Shown: positions 37,390 through 45,257 of the stretch, one piece after another
Layout of the letters: each line of letters starts with the position of its first letter
How positions within the stretch are numbered: position 1 is the stretch's first letter
Origin: Hungatella sp.
GTDB taxonomy: Bacteria; Bacillota; Clostridia; Lachnospirales; Lachnospiraceae
Assembly (NCBI GenBank): GCA_022796015.1
Contig: JAAWHU010000016.1
Span: forward strand, 1 to 49,012
DNA: 49,012 nt
Direction: 5' to 3'
Notes under the pieces: generated by a model
What the model saw: only the letters and a program-made list of their open reading frames with translations
Told to the model about the DNA's origin: nothing
Database searches by the model: none
Program-made: the position numbers and the translations under genes

Positions 37390-37728
37390 TCAAATTCGTC
37401 TGTAGATTGACATTGCGCTGCCAAACGCAGCCAAAGGCACAGCGTTTCCCTGAGCAATCCCCTCTGACATGGCTTCCTTCCACACATGAGCTTTCCATGC
37501 ACGCTCATCACGCACCTGCTTCAGATATGCCTCATACCTTAAACGCAGAGGATTGCTTAAACTAAGCCGCCGCAGCAGTCCGATAGCCTGCAGAATTCCC
37601 GGATTCTTTGTTTTGATCATTTTTAAATCCTCCTCTGTCTCCACATTAAAAAAACGTATCCAATGACTATTATTATACCTGGTATCCTGCCACAGCTCAA
37701 CTGTTTTGTTAATAAAACTACTGGTCAA
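37390..37728 (-). pseudogene. Remnant of an Rpn/PD-(D/E)XK nuclease-type transposase
   Basis: 112-aa ORF whose middle part (MIKTKNPGILQAIGLLRRLSLSNPLRLRYEAYLKQVRDE and WKEAMSEGIAQGNA) resembles the C-terminal region of Rpn family recombination-promoting nucleases, which are common in clostridia. The N-terminal PD-(D/E)XK core is absent, no ribosome site precedes the ATG, and the EGIAQGNA repeat tail is cut into an unrelated ending. These suggest a decayed insertion. Function unlikely. Family call by pattern only. Confidence 0.5.
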
Positions 37729-37827
37729 ATAAATGGTTCAAATCTCATGGAACATCTGCAGAATCTGCAAAGACTACTGCCGGAGGGAACCTCCCGCAAA
37801 GATTGTATTTAGTATATATAGAATCAT

Positions 37828-37886
37828 GACTTTTGCCAACACATTTATCGGAGCTGACAGCGTTGTAAAATGTGTTGGCAAAAGTC
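37828..37886 (-). terminator. 59-bp perfect stem-loop between Rpn remnant and cell-wall-binding gene
   Basis: GACTTTTGCCAACACATTT (37828-37846) and its exact complement (37868-37886) form a 19-bp stem. The 21-base spacer contains a second palindrome, GCTG-A-CAGC. It begins 29 bp after the cell-wall-binding gene stop, so it may end that transcript. There is no T-run, and the perfect arms also suit a mobile-element end. The remaining bases from 37729 to 37914 show no gene. Confidence 0.5.
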
Positions 37887-37914
37887 TCAAAATGTGGCAT
37901 AAGCCTTATGGTAT

Positions 37915-39324
37915 TTATTCTTTGTCACCCTGATGTGTGACAATTCCGTTTTTGTCGGAGGAATAATAGGTATTGTCGGCATCCTTTACGTTTTTCTTGT
38001 TCTTCTGGATTTTTCCCGACTGATTTACCAGATATTCCTTGCCTTCAAACTGGATGATTCCGTAGCGTATTCCCTCATCGATGGTGAGGAGGCGGCCTTT
38101 CTCATAGATCGCTCCATCGTAGATGCCTTCCGTGCCGGCGCCTGATGTCTTAAAGTGATAGGTGTATTTTTCTCCATCCAGGGTAACTGTGGTTTTCCCG
38201 GTCTGCATAACCCCTTCCTTGGGGCTGTCTCCGAAGTAGTAGACAGAGCAGGTGTCGTCTGCCGAAGGAAGATCGGCTTCGCTTTCAATCTTCTCATAGG
38301 AGATGATTTTCTTATTCTGCACCTCCATCTTATAAAGACCGTGAAGCATTATGCCTCCGTTTCCAAAGCCGTAAGGCCGTTTGTCAATGGTTTTAATCTG
38401 GTTGGTTACCACGCCTCCGTTTTTCAGGCCGTAGAACCAGTAGGGCTCATCGTCATAATATGCCTGGGGATCAATGTCTTCGCTGGGAACGGTTTTAAAC
38501 CATCCTACTGCCAGCCAGCACTGGCTGGGATCTTTGTAGTAGGAATTTTGTGGAGTTGCAGCGGAAGCATTGGAGTCCGTGGCATAGTGCCACTGGTATT
38601 TGGCATTGCCGTTCTCTAAGAAAAGGTATTTGCCTCCGTTAATATTCTTTTTGGTGTTTACGGTTTTCTTTCCGTTGGACTGGAAGTAAAACCAATATTC
38701 CCCCTCAAAAAATTCATCATCACTGTCAGGATCTTCTACTTCCAGTTTTCTCCATTCATTTTGAGCCATGGCGCCATCATCGGCACTGCCGCAGTAGTAG
38801 ATTCCTTCTTTCCAGGCATCTTCACCAGTAAGACGCTGGGACTCCCCGCCTACCCAGCCGAAAAGGAGATGGCCCTTCTCGTCAAAGGCGTATTTGCTGG
38901 TTTTTCCGTTTCCGGATGTTATGGATTTGAAAGAGGTGCGTCCTGACTGAGGCGCTGTGTATGCCTTTCCGTTAGGCTGAAAATAGTACCAGACTTCATC
39001 GGGATCATCTTCATGGTCCGGCTCTTCATTGGGAAGTTTGCGCCACTGATTGGTGACCTGTGCCCCATCGGAATTGACATAATAGTAATTGTCCCCGTGC
39101 TCGATGAGCTGGCTGCGGACCATGAATCCATCGTCCCCCAGATAGAACCAGTGATCTCCTGATTTTTTCCACACATTGGATGCCGGGGTCTGGTCCGTCT
39201 CATAATAACGCCATTCATCCCCCTCCTTCTGCCATCCTGTGGCGGCAAAAGCAGTCATGGCGATGCCAAAAGTCATAATTAAGCCTGCTCCAAAGGCAGA
39301 ACACATCATCCTGTTTTTTCTCAT
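37915..39324 (-). CDS. Secreted cell-wall-binding repeat protein
   Basis: Exported surface protein (469 aa) with a signal peptide ending near AFAA (residue 28) and about ten degenerate choline-binding-type (CW_binding) units, for example TGWQKEGDEWRYYE, SGDHWFYLGDDGFMV, GDNYYYVNSDG and GKYLFLENGNAKYQWHY. Acidic insertions (EEPDHEDDPDEVW) interrupt them. No catalytic domain is visible, so it is a wall-associated scaffold or adhesin. GGAGG lies 7 bases before the ATG. It has its own MerR-type promoter, and its regulator gene is directly upstream on the same strand. Confidence 0.85.
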   Translation of the reverse strand: MRKNRMMCSAFGAGLIMTFGIAMTAFAATGWQKEGDEWRYYETDQTPASNVWKKSGDHWFYLGDDGFMVRSQLIEHGDNYYYVNSDGAQVTNQWRKLPNEEPDHEDDPDEVWYYFQPNGKAYTAPQSGRTSFKSITSGNGKTSKYAFDEKGHLLFGWVGGESQRLTGEDAWKEGIYYCGSADDGAMAQNEWRKLEVEDPDSDDEFFEGEYWFYFQSNGKKTVNTKKNINGGKYLFLENGNAKYQWHYATDSNASAATPQNSYYKDPSQCWLAVGWFKTVPSEDIDPQAYYDDEPYWFYGLKNGGVVTNQIKTIDKRPYGFGNGGIMLHGLYKMEVQNKKIISYEKIESEADLPSADDTCSVYYFGDSPKEGVMQTGKTTVTLDGEKYTYHFKTSGAGTEGIYDGAIYEKGRLLTIDEGIRYGIIQFEGKEYLVNQSGKIQKNKKNVKDADNTYYSSDKNGIVTHQGDKE

Positions 39325-39385
39325 AGATGTTCCTCCATTTCCTGTGAGATATCCTTTCGGGTATCTTGTTGTTTATTGTGAGGCA

Positions 39386-39416
39386 AGTGTATACCTTAGA
39401 GCAGCTCCAGAGTCAA
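39386..39416 (-). promoter_or_regulatory. MerR-type promoter (19-bp spacer) of the cell-wall-binding gene
   Basis: TTGACT (39411-39416) and TACACT (39386-39391) are 19 bp apart, the over-long spacing typical of MerR-activated promoters. The spacer contains the dyad GAGC-T-GCTC. It sits between the stop of the MerR gene and the start of the cell-wall-binding gene. Confidence 0.65.
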
Positions 39417-39424
39417 TGAATGAA

Positions 39425-40294
39425 TTATTTCGATTTGTTTACGAATACAGGGACGAAGATTTCCTGGCAGTATGCGGCCCCATTCTGACAGATGCGGGAA
39501 AAATTGGCGGTGGAAAAGACCTGAGGCGAGGGGATAAGTCCTTGGTCTAAGGCCCACTGGCGCATGGCGGTGATGAGAGAGGCAGGGGGCTTTGAGGAGT
39601 CTGCCTCCATAACCGTGTGAATGCAGGAGGAAGGAGGAGTCGGCTCACAGCCGGACAGATCGTAATCCGGATCCAGGAGCTTAGCAACATCATCATAGAG
39701 CAAAAGGAGCGTATGGCTGTAGGTCAGATCCGTCTCATAGCTCTGCTCTTTGTCAGGGCCGGAGTCCGGGGCAGCTAAGGAAAAGCCGGACTGATACTGG
39801 TAGCAGTCATAGAGATAGGCCATATCCAGTCCGGGGTGTTTGCGGGAAAGGGAGAACCACTGACTCAGTCCCTTTGCCGGAGAGTCCAGAGTACAAAGAA
39901 TCCTGGACTGAGGAAAAGGCGCCAGATGGAACTGATTCAGGCATTCTTCCATGGATTCATAAATCTTTTTTATGGAGAGAAGGCGGGAGAGGGCTTGTTT
40001 GTGAAAAGCGATGGCTTCCAGCTCTTCCGTTACCTGCCGGCACAAAGTCCCCTGGTAGTCGGGATCCATAGGGGCGAAGTCCAGCAGCTCCCCGATGGTG
40101 TCAAGGTCAAGGTTCAGCTTCCGAAAGAAATAGATATGGACCAGGCGGTACAGATCTTCTTCCGTAAAATACCGGTATCCGTTGGCCTTCTTCCGGGAGG
40201 CGAGAATTCCTTTTTTTTCGTAAAAACGCAGAGTATCACGGCTGATTCCTGTGATGGCAGAGATATCTCCAATCATGTATTCCTGATGCTTCAT
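39425..40294 (-). CDS. MerR-family transcriptional regulator
   Basis: Regulator of 289 aa. Residues 5-75 are a winged helix-turn-helix of the MerR type (MIGDISAITGISRDTLRFYEKKGIL, then NGYRYFTEEDLYRLVHIYFFRKL). Residues 80-120 form the dimer helix. A 170-aa C-terminal domain resembles TipA/BltR-type effector domains only loosely. It lies directly upstream of the cell-wall-binding gene, whose promoter has the MerR-type spacing. That gene is the inferred target. Its own promoter has normal 17-bp spacing. Confidence 0.9.
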   Translation of the reverse strand: MKHQEYMIGDISAITGISRDTLRFYEKKGILASRKKANGYRYFTEEDLYRLVHIYFFRKLNLDLDTIGELLDFAPMDPDYQGTLCRQVTEELEAIAFHKQALSRLLSIKKIYESMEECLNQFHLAPFPQSRILCTLDSPAKGLSQWFSLSRKHPGLDMAYLYDCYQYQSGFSLAAPDSGPDKEQSYETDLTYSHTLLLLYDDVAKLLDPDYDLSGCEPTPPSSCIHTVMEADSSKPPASLITAMRQWALDQGLIPSPQVFSTANFSRICQNGAAYCQEIFVPVFVNKSK

Positions 40295-40328
40295 AGTCTA
40301 ACTCCTGTCTGTTGTTTAATCTGTATAG

Positions 40329-40357
40329 AGTTTACTAGGCTCGGAAGAAAGGGTCAA
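40329..40357 (-). promoter_or_regulatory. Promoter of the MerR regulator gene
   Basis: TTGACC (40352-40357), 17-bp spacer, TAAACT (40329-40334) on the minus strand, 35 bp before the start codon. Confidence 0.6.
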
Positions 40358-40427
40358 TGGAGTTTCTAAAATCGGAAGGAAATGGAAGGAAAGCTTAAAA
40401 AATGTCAGGAATTTGTCAGAAAAACAC

Positions 40428-40456
40428 TGGACATATTTCCCCAGATGGTTTAGAAT
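40428..40456 (+). promoter_or_regulatory. Promoter of the yitT-type gene leader
   Basis: TGGACA (40428-40433), 17-bp spacer, TAGAAT (40451-40456). Transcription would begin near 40463, giving a leader of about 175 bases. Confidence 0.65.
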
Positions 40457-40462
40457 AAGGAG

Positions 40463-40639
40463 GAATTGAAAAGACGTGCCGGTGCACGGAATTATAACGA
40501 AAGTTATGATTTGTGCTCCGGATCATTATGGCAGGGGCGCAAGGCCTCTGTTTTTTGTTCTATAGGAAAGCTCGTTCCATAGAAAATCATGTCCTCTCTG
40601 GTCTTGTGCCCTGCACGGAAAGAACAGGAGGAAAAGATG
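40463..40639 (+). ncRNA. Structured leader RNA with internal terminator, upstream of yitT-type gene
   Basis: Three hairpins are visible. The first (40479-40521) has a CCGG-GCAC stem, an internal loop and a nine-pair upper stem closed by GAAA. The second is an intrinsic terminator (40532-40556). The third is 40558-40584. A near-identical motif, GTGCC-TGCACGGAA, occurs at 40476-40491 and again at 40606-40620, just before the ribosome site. The GCAGGG of the terminator arm can also pair with CCCTGC at 40609-40614. This is the layout of an attenuator or riboswitch; no known class was recognised. Confidence 0.6.
40532..40556 (+). terminator. Premature terminator inside the yitT leader
   Basis: CAGGGGC-GCAAG-GCCTCTG forms a 7-pair stem (one G-U) followed by TTTTTT. 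It lies before the coding region and no gene precedes it on this strand, so it can only act on the leader transcript. Confidence 0.8.
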
Positions 40640-41533
40640 ATGAGAGCAAACAGCAGTATGAAAAAATGGGGAAGGGATCTGATCTATGATCTGATCGGGG
40701 CCCTCCTTCAGGCCTTTGGGGTGTGGTGTTTTATTGAACCCTGTATGATTGCGCCGGGAGGAGCATCGGGTATTGCCCTGCTGGTGAACCATATAACCGG
40801 TCTGCCTGTAGGTACTCTGACCCTGATTATCAATATCCCTCTTTTGATCAGCGCATATATTCTCCTGGACAAAAAGATGGCTATAAAAACCATACGAACC
40901 GTGGTTCTCATGACCATTGTCCTGGATATGGCCGTCTCCCCCTGGATCCCTCAGTATGTGGGAGACCGTTTGATCTCCTCGGTATTCGGAGGGATCCTTG
41001 TGGGGGCAGGCATGGCCCTGATTTTTATGGAGGGATCCACTACCGGGGGAGGAGATATCCTTGCAAAGCTTCTCCAGAAAAAATTTCCCTATATGCACAC
41101 AGGGTATGCCATTATGCTCATTGACATTGTGGTCATCGGCGCGTCAGTTCTCGTGTTCCGGGAACTGGAGTCCGCGCTCTACGGCATGATCTCCATGGTG
41201 TGCACCACCCAGGCCATTGACGCTATTCTCTACGGCATGAATAAGGGAACCATGGTAATGATTAACTCTCCGAAAAACCAGGAGATTGCCTCCAGGATCA
41301 TGGCCAGGCTGGACCGGGGTACCACATTTTTTAAGAGCGTGGGCGGATACAGCCGGAAAGAGTGCGAGACTCTTATGTGCGTGGTGGACAGAAAGCAGTT
41401 CTACCTGGTAAAGGAAATCATCGACAGCTGTGATCCGGGGGCATTTGTCATTGTGTCCGAGACCAAGGAGGTGTATGGAGAGGGTTTCCTAGATGACCCC
41501 AGATGGAAGGAGGGAGGCATCCCGCAATCGTGA
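40640..41533 (+). CDS. YitT family membrane protein
   Basis: Integral membrane protein (297 aa) of the YitT/DUF161 family, with five or six helices followed by a cytoplasmic DUF2179-type domain (from about 215: GTMVMINSPKNQEIASRIMARLDRG). It has the family motifs CFIEPCMIAPGGASGIALLVNHITG and FMEGSTTGGGDILAKLL. ATG 40640 is 8 bases after AGGAGG; ATG 40637 is also possible. The role of the family is unsettled. A regulated leader suggests response to a small molecule or ion. Convergent with the feoB fragment. Confidence 0.9.
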   Translation: MRANSSMKKWGRDLIYDLIGALLQAFGVWCFIEPCMIAPGGASGIALLVNHITGLPVGTLTLIINIPLLISAYILLDKKMAIKTIRTVVLMTIVLDMAVSPWIPQYVGDRLISSVFGGILVGAGMALIFMEGSTTGGGDILAKLLQKKFPYMHTGYAIMLIDIVVIGASVLVFRELESALYGMISMVCTTQAIDAILYGMNKGTMVMINSPKNQEIASRIMARLDRGTTFFKSVGGYSRKECETLMCVVDRKQFYLVKEIIDSCDPGAFVIVSETKEVYGEGFLDDPRWKEGGIPQS

Positions 41534-41563
41534 GATGCCCCGACAGGCGGAAGATGCGGCCTG

Positions 41564-43309
41564 TCATAAACCTAATGCTGAGAAGGCAAGATTGACCATA
41601 ACACAGAGGAGAAAGCCTAGTGCGGTCGGAAGAAGGATGGCTGCTGCAGTCCATTTCAGGCTTCCGGTTTCCTTTTTGATAGTAAGACAGGTGGTGGAGC
41701 AGGGCCAGTGGAAGAGACAGAAAATCATCATGCACACCGCCGTCTTTAAGGTCCAGCCGTGATTGGTAAGAAGCGTAAGGAGGGCGGCGGAGTCTGTCAT
41801 TTCTACCAGGTATCCGCTTTGCAGGTAGGCCATAAGCATAATGGGAAGTACGATTTCATTGGCGGGAAATCCCAAAAGGAAGGCCATGAGGATCACCCCA
41901 TCCAGACCCATAAGCCGTCCAAGAGGGTCAAAGAATCTGGTGAGATGAAAAAGCAGGCTGCTTCCCCCAAGGGTTGTGTTGGCCAGAAGCCAGATTACAA
42001 GTCCGGCGGGAGCAGCGATGGAGACTGCACGCCCAAGGACAAAGAGGGTTCGGTCAAAGACGGAACGGACAAGGACTTTTCCCACCTGGGGACGGCGGTA
42101 GGGCGGCAGTTCCAGGGTGAAGGCAGAGGGAATCCCCTTTAATAAGGTATGGGACAGCAGCCAGGAGGAGCCTAAAGTGGCGGTCACGCTTCCGATAATA
42201 GCGGCAGTGAGAAAGAGAGCGGCTAAGAGGGAACCAACGGCGCTTCCCTGGATTCCCGTAAGGAAAAACAAGGTGATCAGAGTAAAAAGAGTGGGAAACC
42301 GCCCATTGCAGGGAACCAGGGAGTTGGTGAGGATAGCCATAAGACGCTCTCTGGGGGAATCAATAATCCGGCATCCAATGACACCGGCAGCATTACAGCC
42401 AAATCCCATGGCCATGGTAAGACACTGTTTTCCGCAGGCCCGGCACCGCTTAAAGGAGCGGTCCATATGGAAGGCCACTCTGGGAAGATACCCTAAATCC
42501 TCCAGCAAGGTGAACAAGGGAAAAAAGATTGCCATGGGGGGCAGCATGACAGACACGACCCAGGCCAGAACCCGGTAGGTTCCGTACACCAGAGCCTGGA
42601 CTGCAGGGGCAGGGATTTTCAAGGCTTCAAGCCACAGAACCAGCCGGCCTTCCAGGGAGAAGAGGAGATTCCATAGAAGCCTGGAAGGGTAATTGGCGCC
42701 TGCCATGGTCAGCCAGAACACTCCCATGAGGAGAAAGACCAGAAGCAGGCTTCCGGTGAATCTCCCGGTAATGATCCGGTCAATCTGTTCCTCCCGTTTT
42801 CTGTAGTTGATCTTGGTGTAGTGCACCGCCTCCCGAGCAAGGTGCTTGGGGGAGAAATCAAGGCAGTCATAGTGGCCGCGAATGCCGCCGCACTCCAGAA
42901 TTGCCTCCTTTAAAAGGGTTAGATCCCTGGAACACCTGGCGCAGCAGGGTACCACGGGGAACTGCAGCACATCCTCAAGAAGGCCAAAATCAATCTGGAT
43001 TCCTTTCTTTTGGGCTTCGTCGCAGAGATTAATGCACAGGACCAGAGGGATTCCCTGGTCTTTGATGGGTTCTAGAGAGAGAATCTGCTTTAAAAGATGA
43101 AGCCCTCGTTCCACACAGGTGGCATCACAGACCACAACTACGGCGTCTGCCTGGCCGGAGGATAAGTACTGCCTGGTAATCTCTTCTTCTTTTGAGTGGG
43201 TGTTGAGGGAATAGGTGCCGGGCAGATCCACAAGGATGCAGGTTTTGTCATTACATGTAAATTCACCGCAGGCAGATGCTACTGTTACGCCTGCCCAGTT
43301 GCCGGTCGG
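41564..43309 (-). pseudogene. feoB: 3' part of feoB, separated from its start by the integrated element
   Basis: C-terminal portion of the ferrous iron transporter FeoB, about 581 codons. In-frame sequence begins T-G-N-W-A-G-V-T-V, the switch region just after the P-loop of the GTPase, and continues through G3 (DLPGTYSL) and G4 (NLCD). The membrane part then has GFGCNAAGVIGCRII and VPCNGRFPTLF gate motifs. The P-loop and start codon are missing: immediately upstream the frame meets TAA at 43310-43312. The cut coincides with the end of the serine integrase gene, so integration into feoB explains it. The 5' part should lie past the right edge of the window. Confidence 0.88.
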
Positions 43310-43336
43310 TTACTTGGAATATAGGGGTAATTGTTT
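43290..43336. other. Left attachment junction (attL) in feoB
   Basis: feoB homology ends at about 43307, after codons for T-G-N-W-A-G-V-T-V. Element sequence continues to the integrase stop at 43337. The crossover core is probably within the GGCAACTGG/CGACCGG stretch (43297-43309), but it cannot be fixed without the other junction. Confidence 0.65.
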
Positions 43337-44734
43337 TTATAAAAAAATAAGAGTGTAAGTGCGGTGTCGGTTAGTGCTTTTAGAAACGCGAATTTCTTTA
43401 AGTATGGACCTCCAGAAGAACCGTTTTTCCTCGTTTGAAAAAGTGGAGTAAAGGGATTCAAAATCATCATTAAGAAGCTGTTTTAGTTTTGAGATATTGT
43501 TCGTTGATTCAATAATGTCTGGAAGCTCTTGCAGCTGCTTCATGTAGGCTTCATGGTCAGCTTTGTATTCATCAAGGCTTATTAGTTCGTTAAGATACAA
43601 ATCTTTTAATTTATTTAGCTTTTTTTGAATAGTTTGCTTTCGGGTACGATTATCAATTACCGGCGCAAGGTGAGATTCGTAGGAAGCGATATAAGAAGAA
43701 ATTTCGCCCCTTATGCAGGAAAGAAGGTATCGCTCAATTACGATTTCATTTATCTGCCCACCATTGGGACATTCATGATATAATGTAGACCGCTTACATT
43801 CGTAACCGTGCTTGCGGATTTTTTTTAATTGCCCTCCAGACATATATCTGGAGGAGTAAGAAACTCCAGGCATTGCGTAGCCGCATTCATTACAAATTAG
43901 CATTCCAGAAAATACATAAGAATATCGGCTATTGCTACGCACATTTTTATGTTCTGCAATCATTTTTTGGATGTCGAAAAATATTTGATCGCTGACAATT
44001 CTGGGACAGTAATGGTCATTGTCGCGATATCGGCCGGTGTATTTTTCGTTACGGAGAACACTGGAATAAAAATTATTAATGGTCATGTGGATCCCATGAT
44101 CCCTCAGATATTGCCAGCCTTTACCCATGGACTGGGTATCCCAGACGGTCCGGAAAGCAGCGGCTATAATAGGAGCTTCTTCGGATAGTTCCAGATGTTT
44201 GTTTTCGATGCGGTATCCGCGAGGGACCTTGCCGGTTATAACTTCGCCATGTTCCACTTTATTTTTAAATACATCACGCACACGGATACCGCCGTTCTGC
44301 GCCTCCAGTTCCGCCCAGGTCATGGATTGGGCAACAAATGCTCTGCCATAGGGAGTACTGGTATCAAAAAAAGGCTGATTGATAGCCGACCATGATACAT
44401 GGAATTTTTCGAGAGTCTCCTGCGTGTTGAGATAATGGCGGAGGCTGCGAAACCAGCGGTCAAGTTTTGTGAATATAATCATGTCGATTTTGCCGGCACG
44501 GACATTTCTCATGAGCCGGGCGAAATCATCCCTCTCCAGTTTCTGGCCAGAGACCCCATCATCAATATAAATATCTTGCAAAGCTGTTTCCGGGTGAGAA
44601 TTGATATAAGCAAGGCATGCTTCCTGCTGATCTCTGACGGAATCGCCATTTTTAGCCTGTTCATCAGAAGAAACACGGACATAGACAGCAACACGGACTA
44701 CAGATGGAGGCATATTTTTAAATTGATTTTTCAT
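43337..44734 (-). CDS. Large serine recombinase (integrase)
   Basis: Site-specific integrase (465 aa). The catalytic domain has VYVRVSSDEQ (Ser22), the YIDDGVSG loop and KLDRWFRS. The Recombinase domain follows (GKVPRGYRI, then NEKYTGRY), and a zinc-ribbon region (CNECGYAMPG, YECKRSTLYHEC). Residues about 375-425 form a coiled coil. The gene stop is 28 bp from the feoB junction, as usual for integrases next to their att site. It is shorter than phiC31-type enzymes but in range for firmicute phage integrases. Excision would restore feoB. Confidence 0.93.
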   Translation of the reverse strand: MKNQFKNMPPSVVRVAVYVRVSSDEQAKNGDSVRDQQEACLAYINSHPETALQDIYIDDGVSGQKLERDDFARLMRNVRAGKIDMIIFTKLDRWFRSLRHYLNTQETLEKFHVSWSAINQPFFDTSTPYGRAFVAQSMTWAELEAQNGGIRVRDVFKNKVEHGEVITGKVPRGYRIENKHLELSEEAPIIAAAFRTVWDTQSMGKGWQYLRDHGIHMTINNFYSSVLRNEKYTGRYRDNDHYCPRIVSDQIFFDIQKMIAEHKNVRSNSRYSYVFSGMLICNECGYAMPGVSYSSRYMSGGQLKKIRKHGYECKRSTLYHECPNGGQINEIVIERYLLSCIRGEISSYIASYESHLAPVIDNRTRKQTIQKKLNKLKDLYLNELISLDEYKADHEAYMKQLQELPDIIESTNNISKLKQLLNDDFESLYSTFSNEEKRFFWRSILKEIRVSKSTNRHRTYTLIFL

Positions 44735-44791
44735 AAAATCATCTCCGAATTTTATTTGGATTGAGAATGTGAAGTAATCATTATATATTTT

Positions 44792-44938
44792 TTATCTGGA
44801 GCAATGTCTTCTCCACTCTGCGTCTGACATTATCATATCTTCCCATTCCGGATAGTAGAAGAGGACAGATCTCTCCATAAGAGCATGTTGCTGATCTGGA
44901 GAGAGGGAAAGAAAAGTGGTGGAAAGGATTTGATTCAT
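44792..44938 (-). CDS. Short ORF (48 aa) upstream of the integrase
   Basis: ATG at 44938 follows GGAGG at 7 bases. The peptide is acidic/hydrophobic (begins MNQILSTTFLSLSPDQQ, then MERSVLFYYPEWEDMIM, ends RRHCSR). It ends 57 bp before the integrase start, so both are probably cotranscribed. A different-frame 70-codon ORF covering the same bases lacks a ribosome site and is a shadow. Position suggests a recombination directionality factor or regulator of integration; no family was recognised. Confidence 0.7.
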   Translation of the reverse strand: MNQILSTTFLSLSPDQQHALMERSVLFYYPEWEDMIMSDAEWRRHCSR

Positions 44939-44980
44939 GAGAGACCTCCATTCTAAAGATTTTGGAATACAGATAAAATC

Positions 44981-45009
44981 TTGTTGGATCCATATGATTG
45001 TGTTATACT
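44981..45009 (+). promoter_or_regulatory. Promoter of the toxin mRNA (RNA I)
   Basis: TTGTTG (44981-44986), 17-bp spacer, TATACT (45004-45009). Predicted start near 45016, so the 5' end carries the AGTTACCG that can pair with the CGGTAACT at 45144-45151. Confidence 0.75.
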
Positions 45010-45052
45010 TAATGAGTTACCGCCCCGATACTGGCAACAGGAAGGGGGTGTT

Positions 45053-45074
45053 CTCGTGGAATCGGTTTTAGCTT
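45053..45074. repeat. Direct repeat a, over the toxin start codon
   Basis: CTCGTGGA (45053-45060) and GGTTTTAGCTT (45064-45074) recur together at 45224-45244. The repeat covers the GTG start and first codons of the toxin, the site where the antisense RNA would bind. Confidence 0.8.
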
Positions 45075-45142
45075 TTATCATCGCTGTTGCGGCTGGTGTA
45101 GCTTGTCACTACATCATCAAGTGGTTAGACAGTGATGATTAG
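45056..45142 (+). CDS. Fst-like type I toxin peptide (28 aa)
   Basis: A 28-residue peptide with a GTG start preceded by AAGGGGG. One membrane helix (SVLAFIIAVAAGVACHYII) is followed by K-W-L-D and an acidic end (DSDD), similar to Fst-family toxins, which also end in a VLD/WL plus acidic tail. The ribosome site lies in a predicted CGCCCC/GGGGTG stem (45021-45050), and 8-base pairing joins 45015-45022 to 45144-45151. Both features are known from Fst-type mRNAs. Role: membrane toxin for post-segregational stabilisation of the element; inferred from layout. Confidence 0.82.
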   Translation: MESVLAFIIAVAAGVACHYIIKWLDSDD

Positions 45143-45182
45143 TCGGTAACTAGCCCCGGTCTGTTCCACCGCATACGGAAAA

Positions 45183-45214
45183 GAAGCCCTCGGAGTGGCA
45201 CCTCCGGGGGCTTC
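45183..45214. terminator. Bidirectional terminator shared by toxin mRNA and antitoxin RNA
   Basis: A 13-pair stem GAAGCCC-TCGGAG / CTCCGG-GGGCTTC with one G-U pair and loop TGGCAC. GCTTTTGTC follows on the plus strand and TTTTCCG on the minus strand, so both transcripts can end here. Confidence 0.88.
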
Positions 45215-45223
45215 GCTTTTGTC

Positions 45224-45244
45224 CTCGTGGACTGGTTTTAGCTT
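45224..45244. repeat. Direct repeat b, in the antitoxin region
   Basis: CTCGTGGA then GGTTTTAGCTT, the second copy of repeat a, on the far side of the shared terminator. Its transcribed complement would bind the toxin mRNA. Confidence 0.8.
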
Positions 45245-45257
45245 CTTGTCTGTCGAC

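Larger units (their letters stand above)
45178..45251 (-). ncRNA. Antisense antitoxin RNA (RNA II-like)
   Basis: Predicted RNA of about 75 bases from the minus-strand promoter at 45258-45286 to the shared terminator. It carries the complement of repeat b (45224-45244), which pairs with repeat a over the toxin start in two blocks (11 pairs around the GTG, then 11 more), leaving a short internal mismatch. Its terminator hairpin is also complementary to that of the toxin mRNA. Same scheme as RNA II of par_pAD1. Not seen as a transcript here; prediction only. Confidence 0.75.

Noticed and set aside
37801..37825. A/T-rich TATATATAG stretch as a promoter
   Set aside because: No matching -35 and no plausible gene downstream on the plus strand.
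40466..40582. TTG-initiated 38-codon ORF in the yitT leader, possible leader peptide
   Set aside because: AGGAGG is only 2 bases before the TTG, the frame runs through both hairpins, and no repeated regulatory codons are present.
41542..41565. GACAGGC/GCCTGTC stem between yitT and feoB
   Set aside because: Overlaps the feoB stop and has no T-run in either direction, so a terminator cannot be supported.
44781..44993. 70-codon leftward ORF before the integrase
   Set aside because: No ribosome site; a different frame of the same bases (44792-44938) has a proper GGAGG and start.
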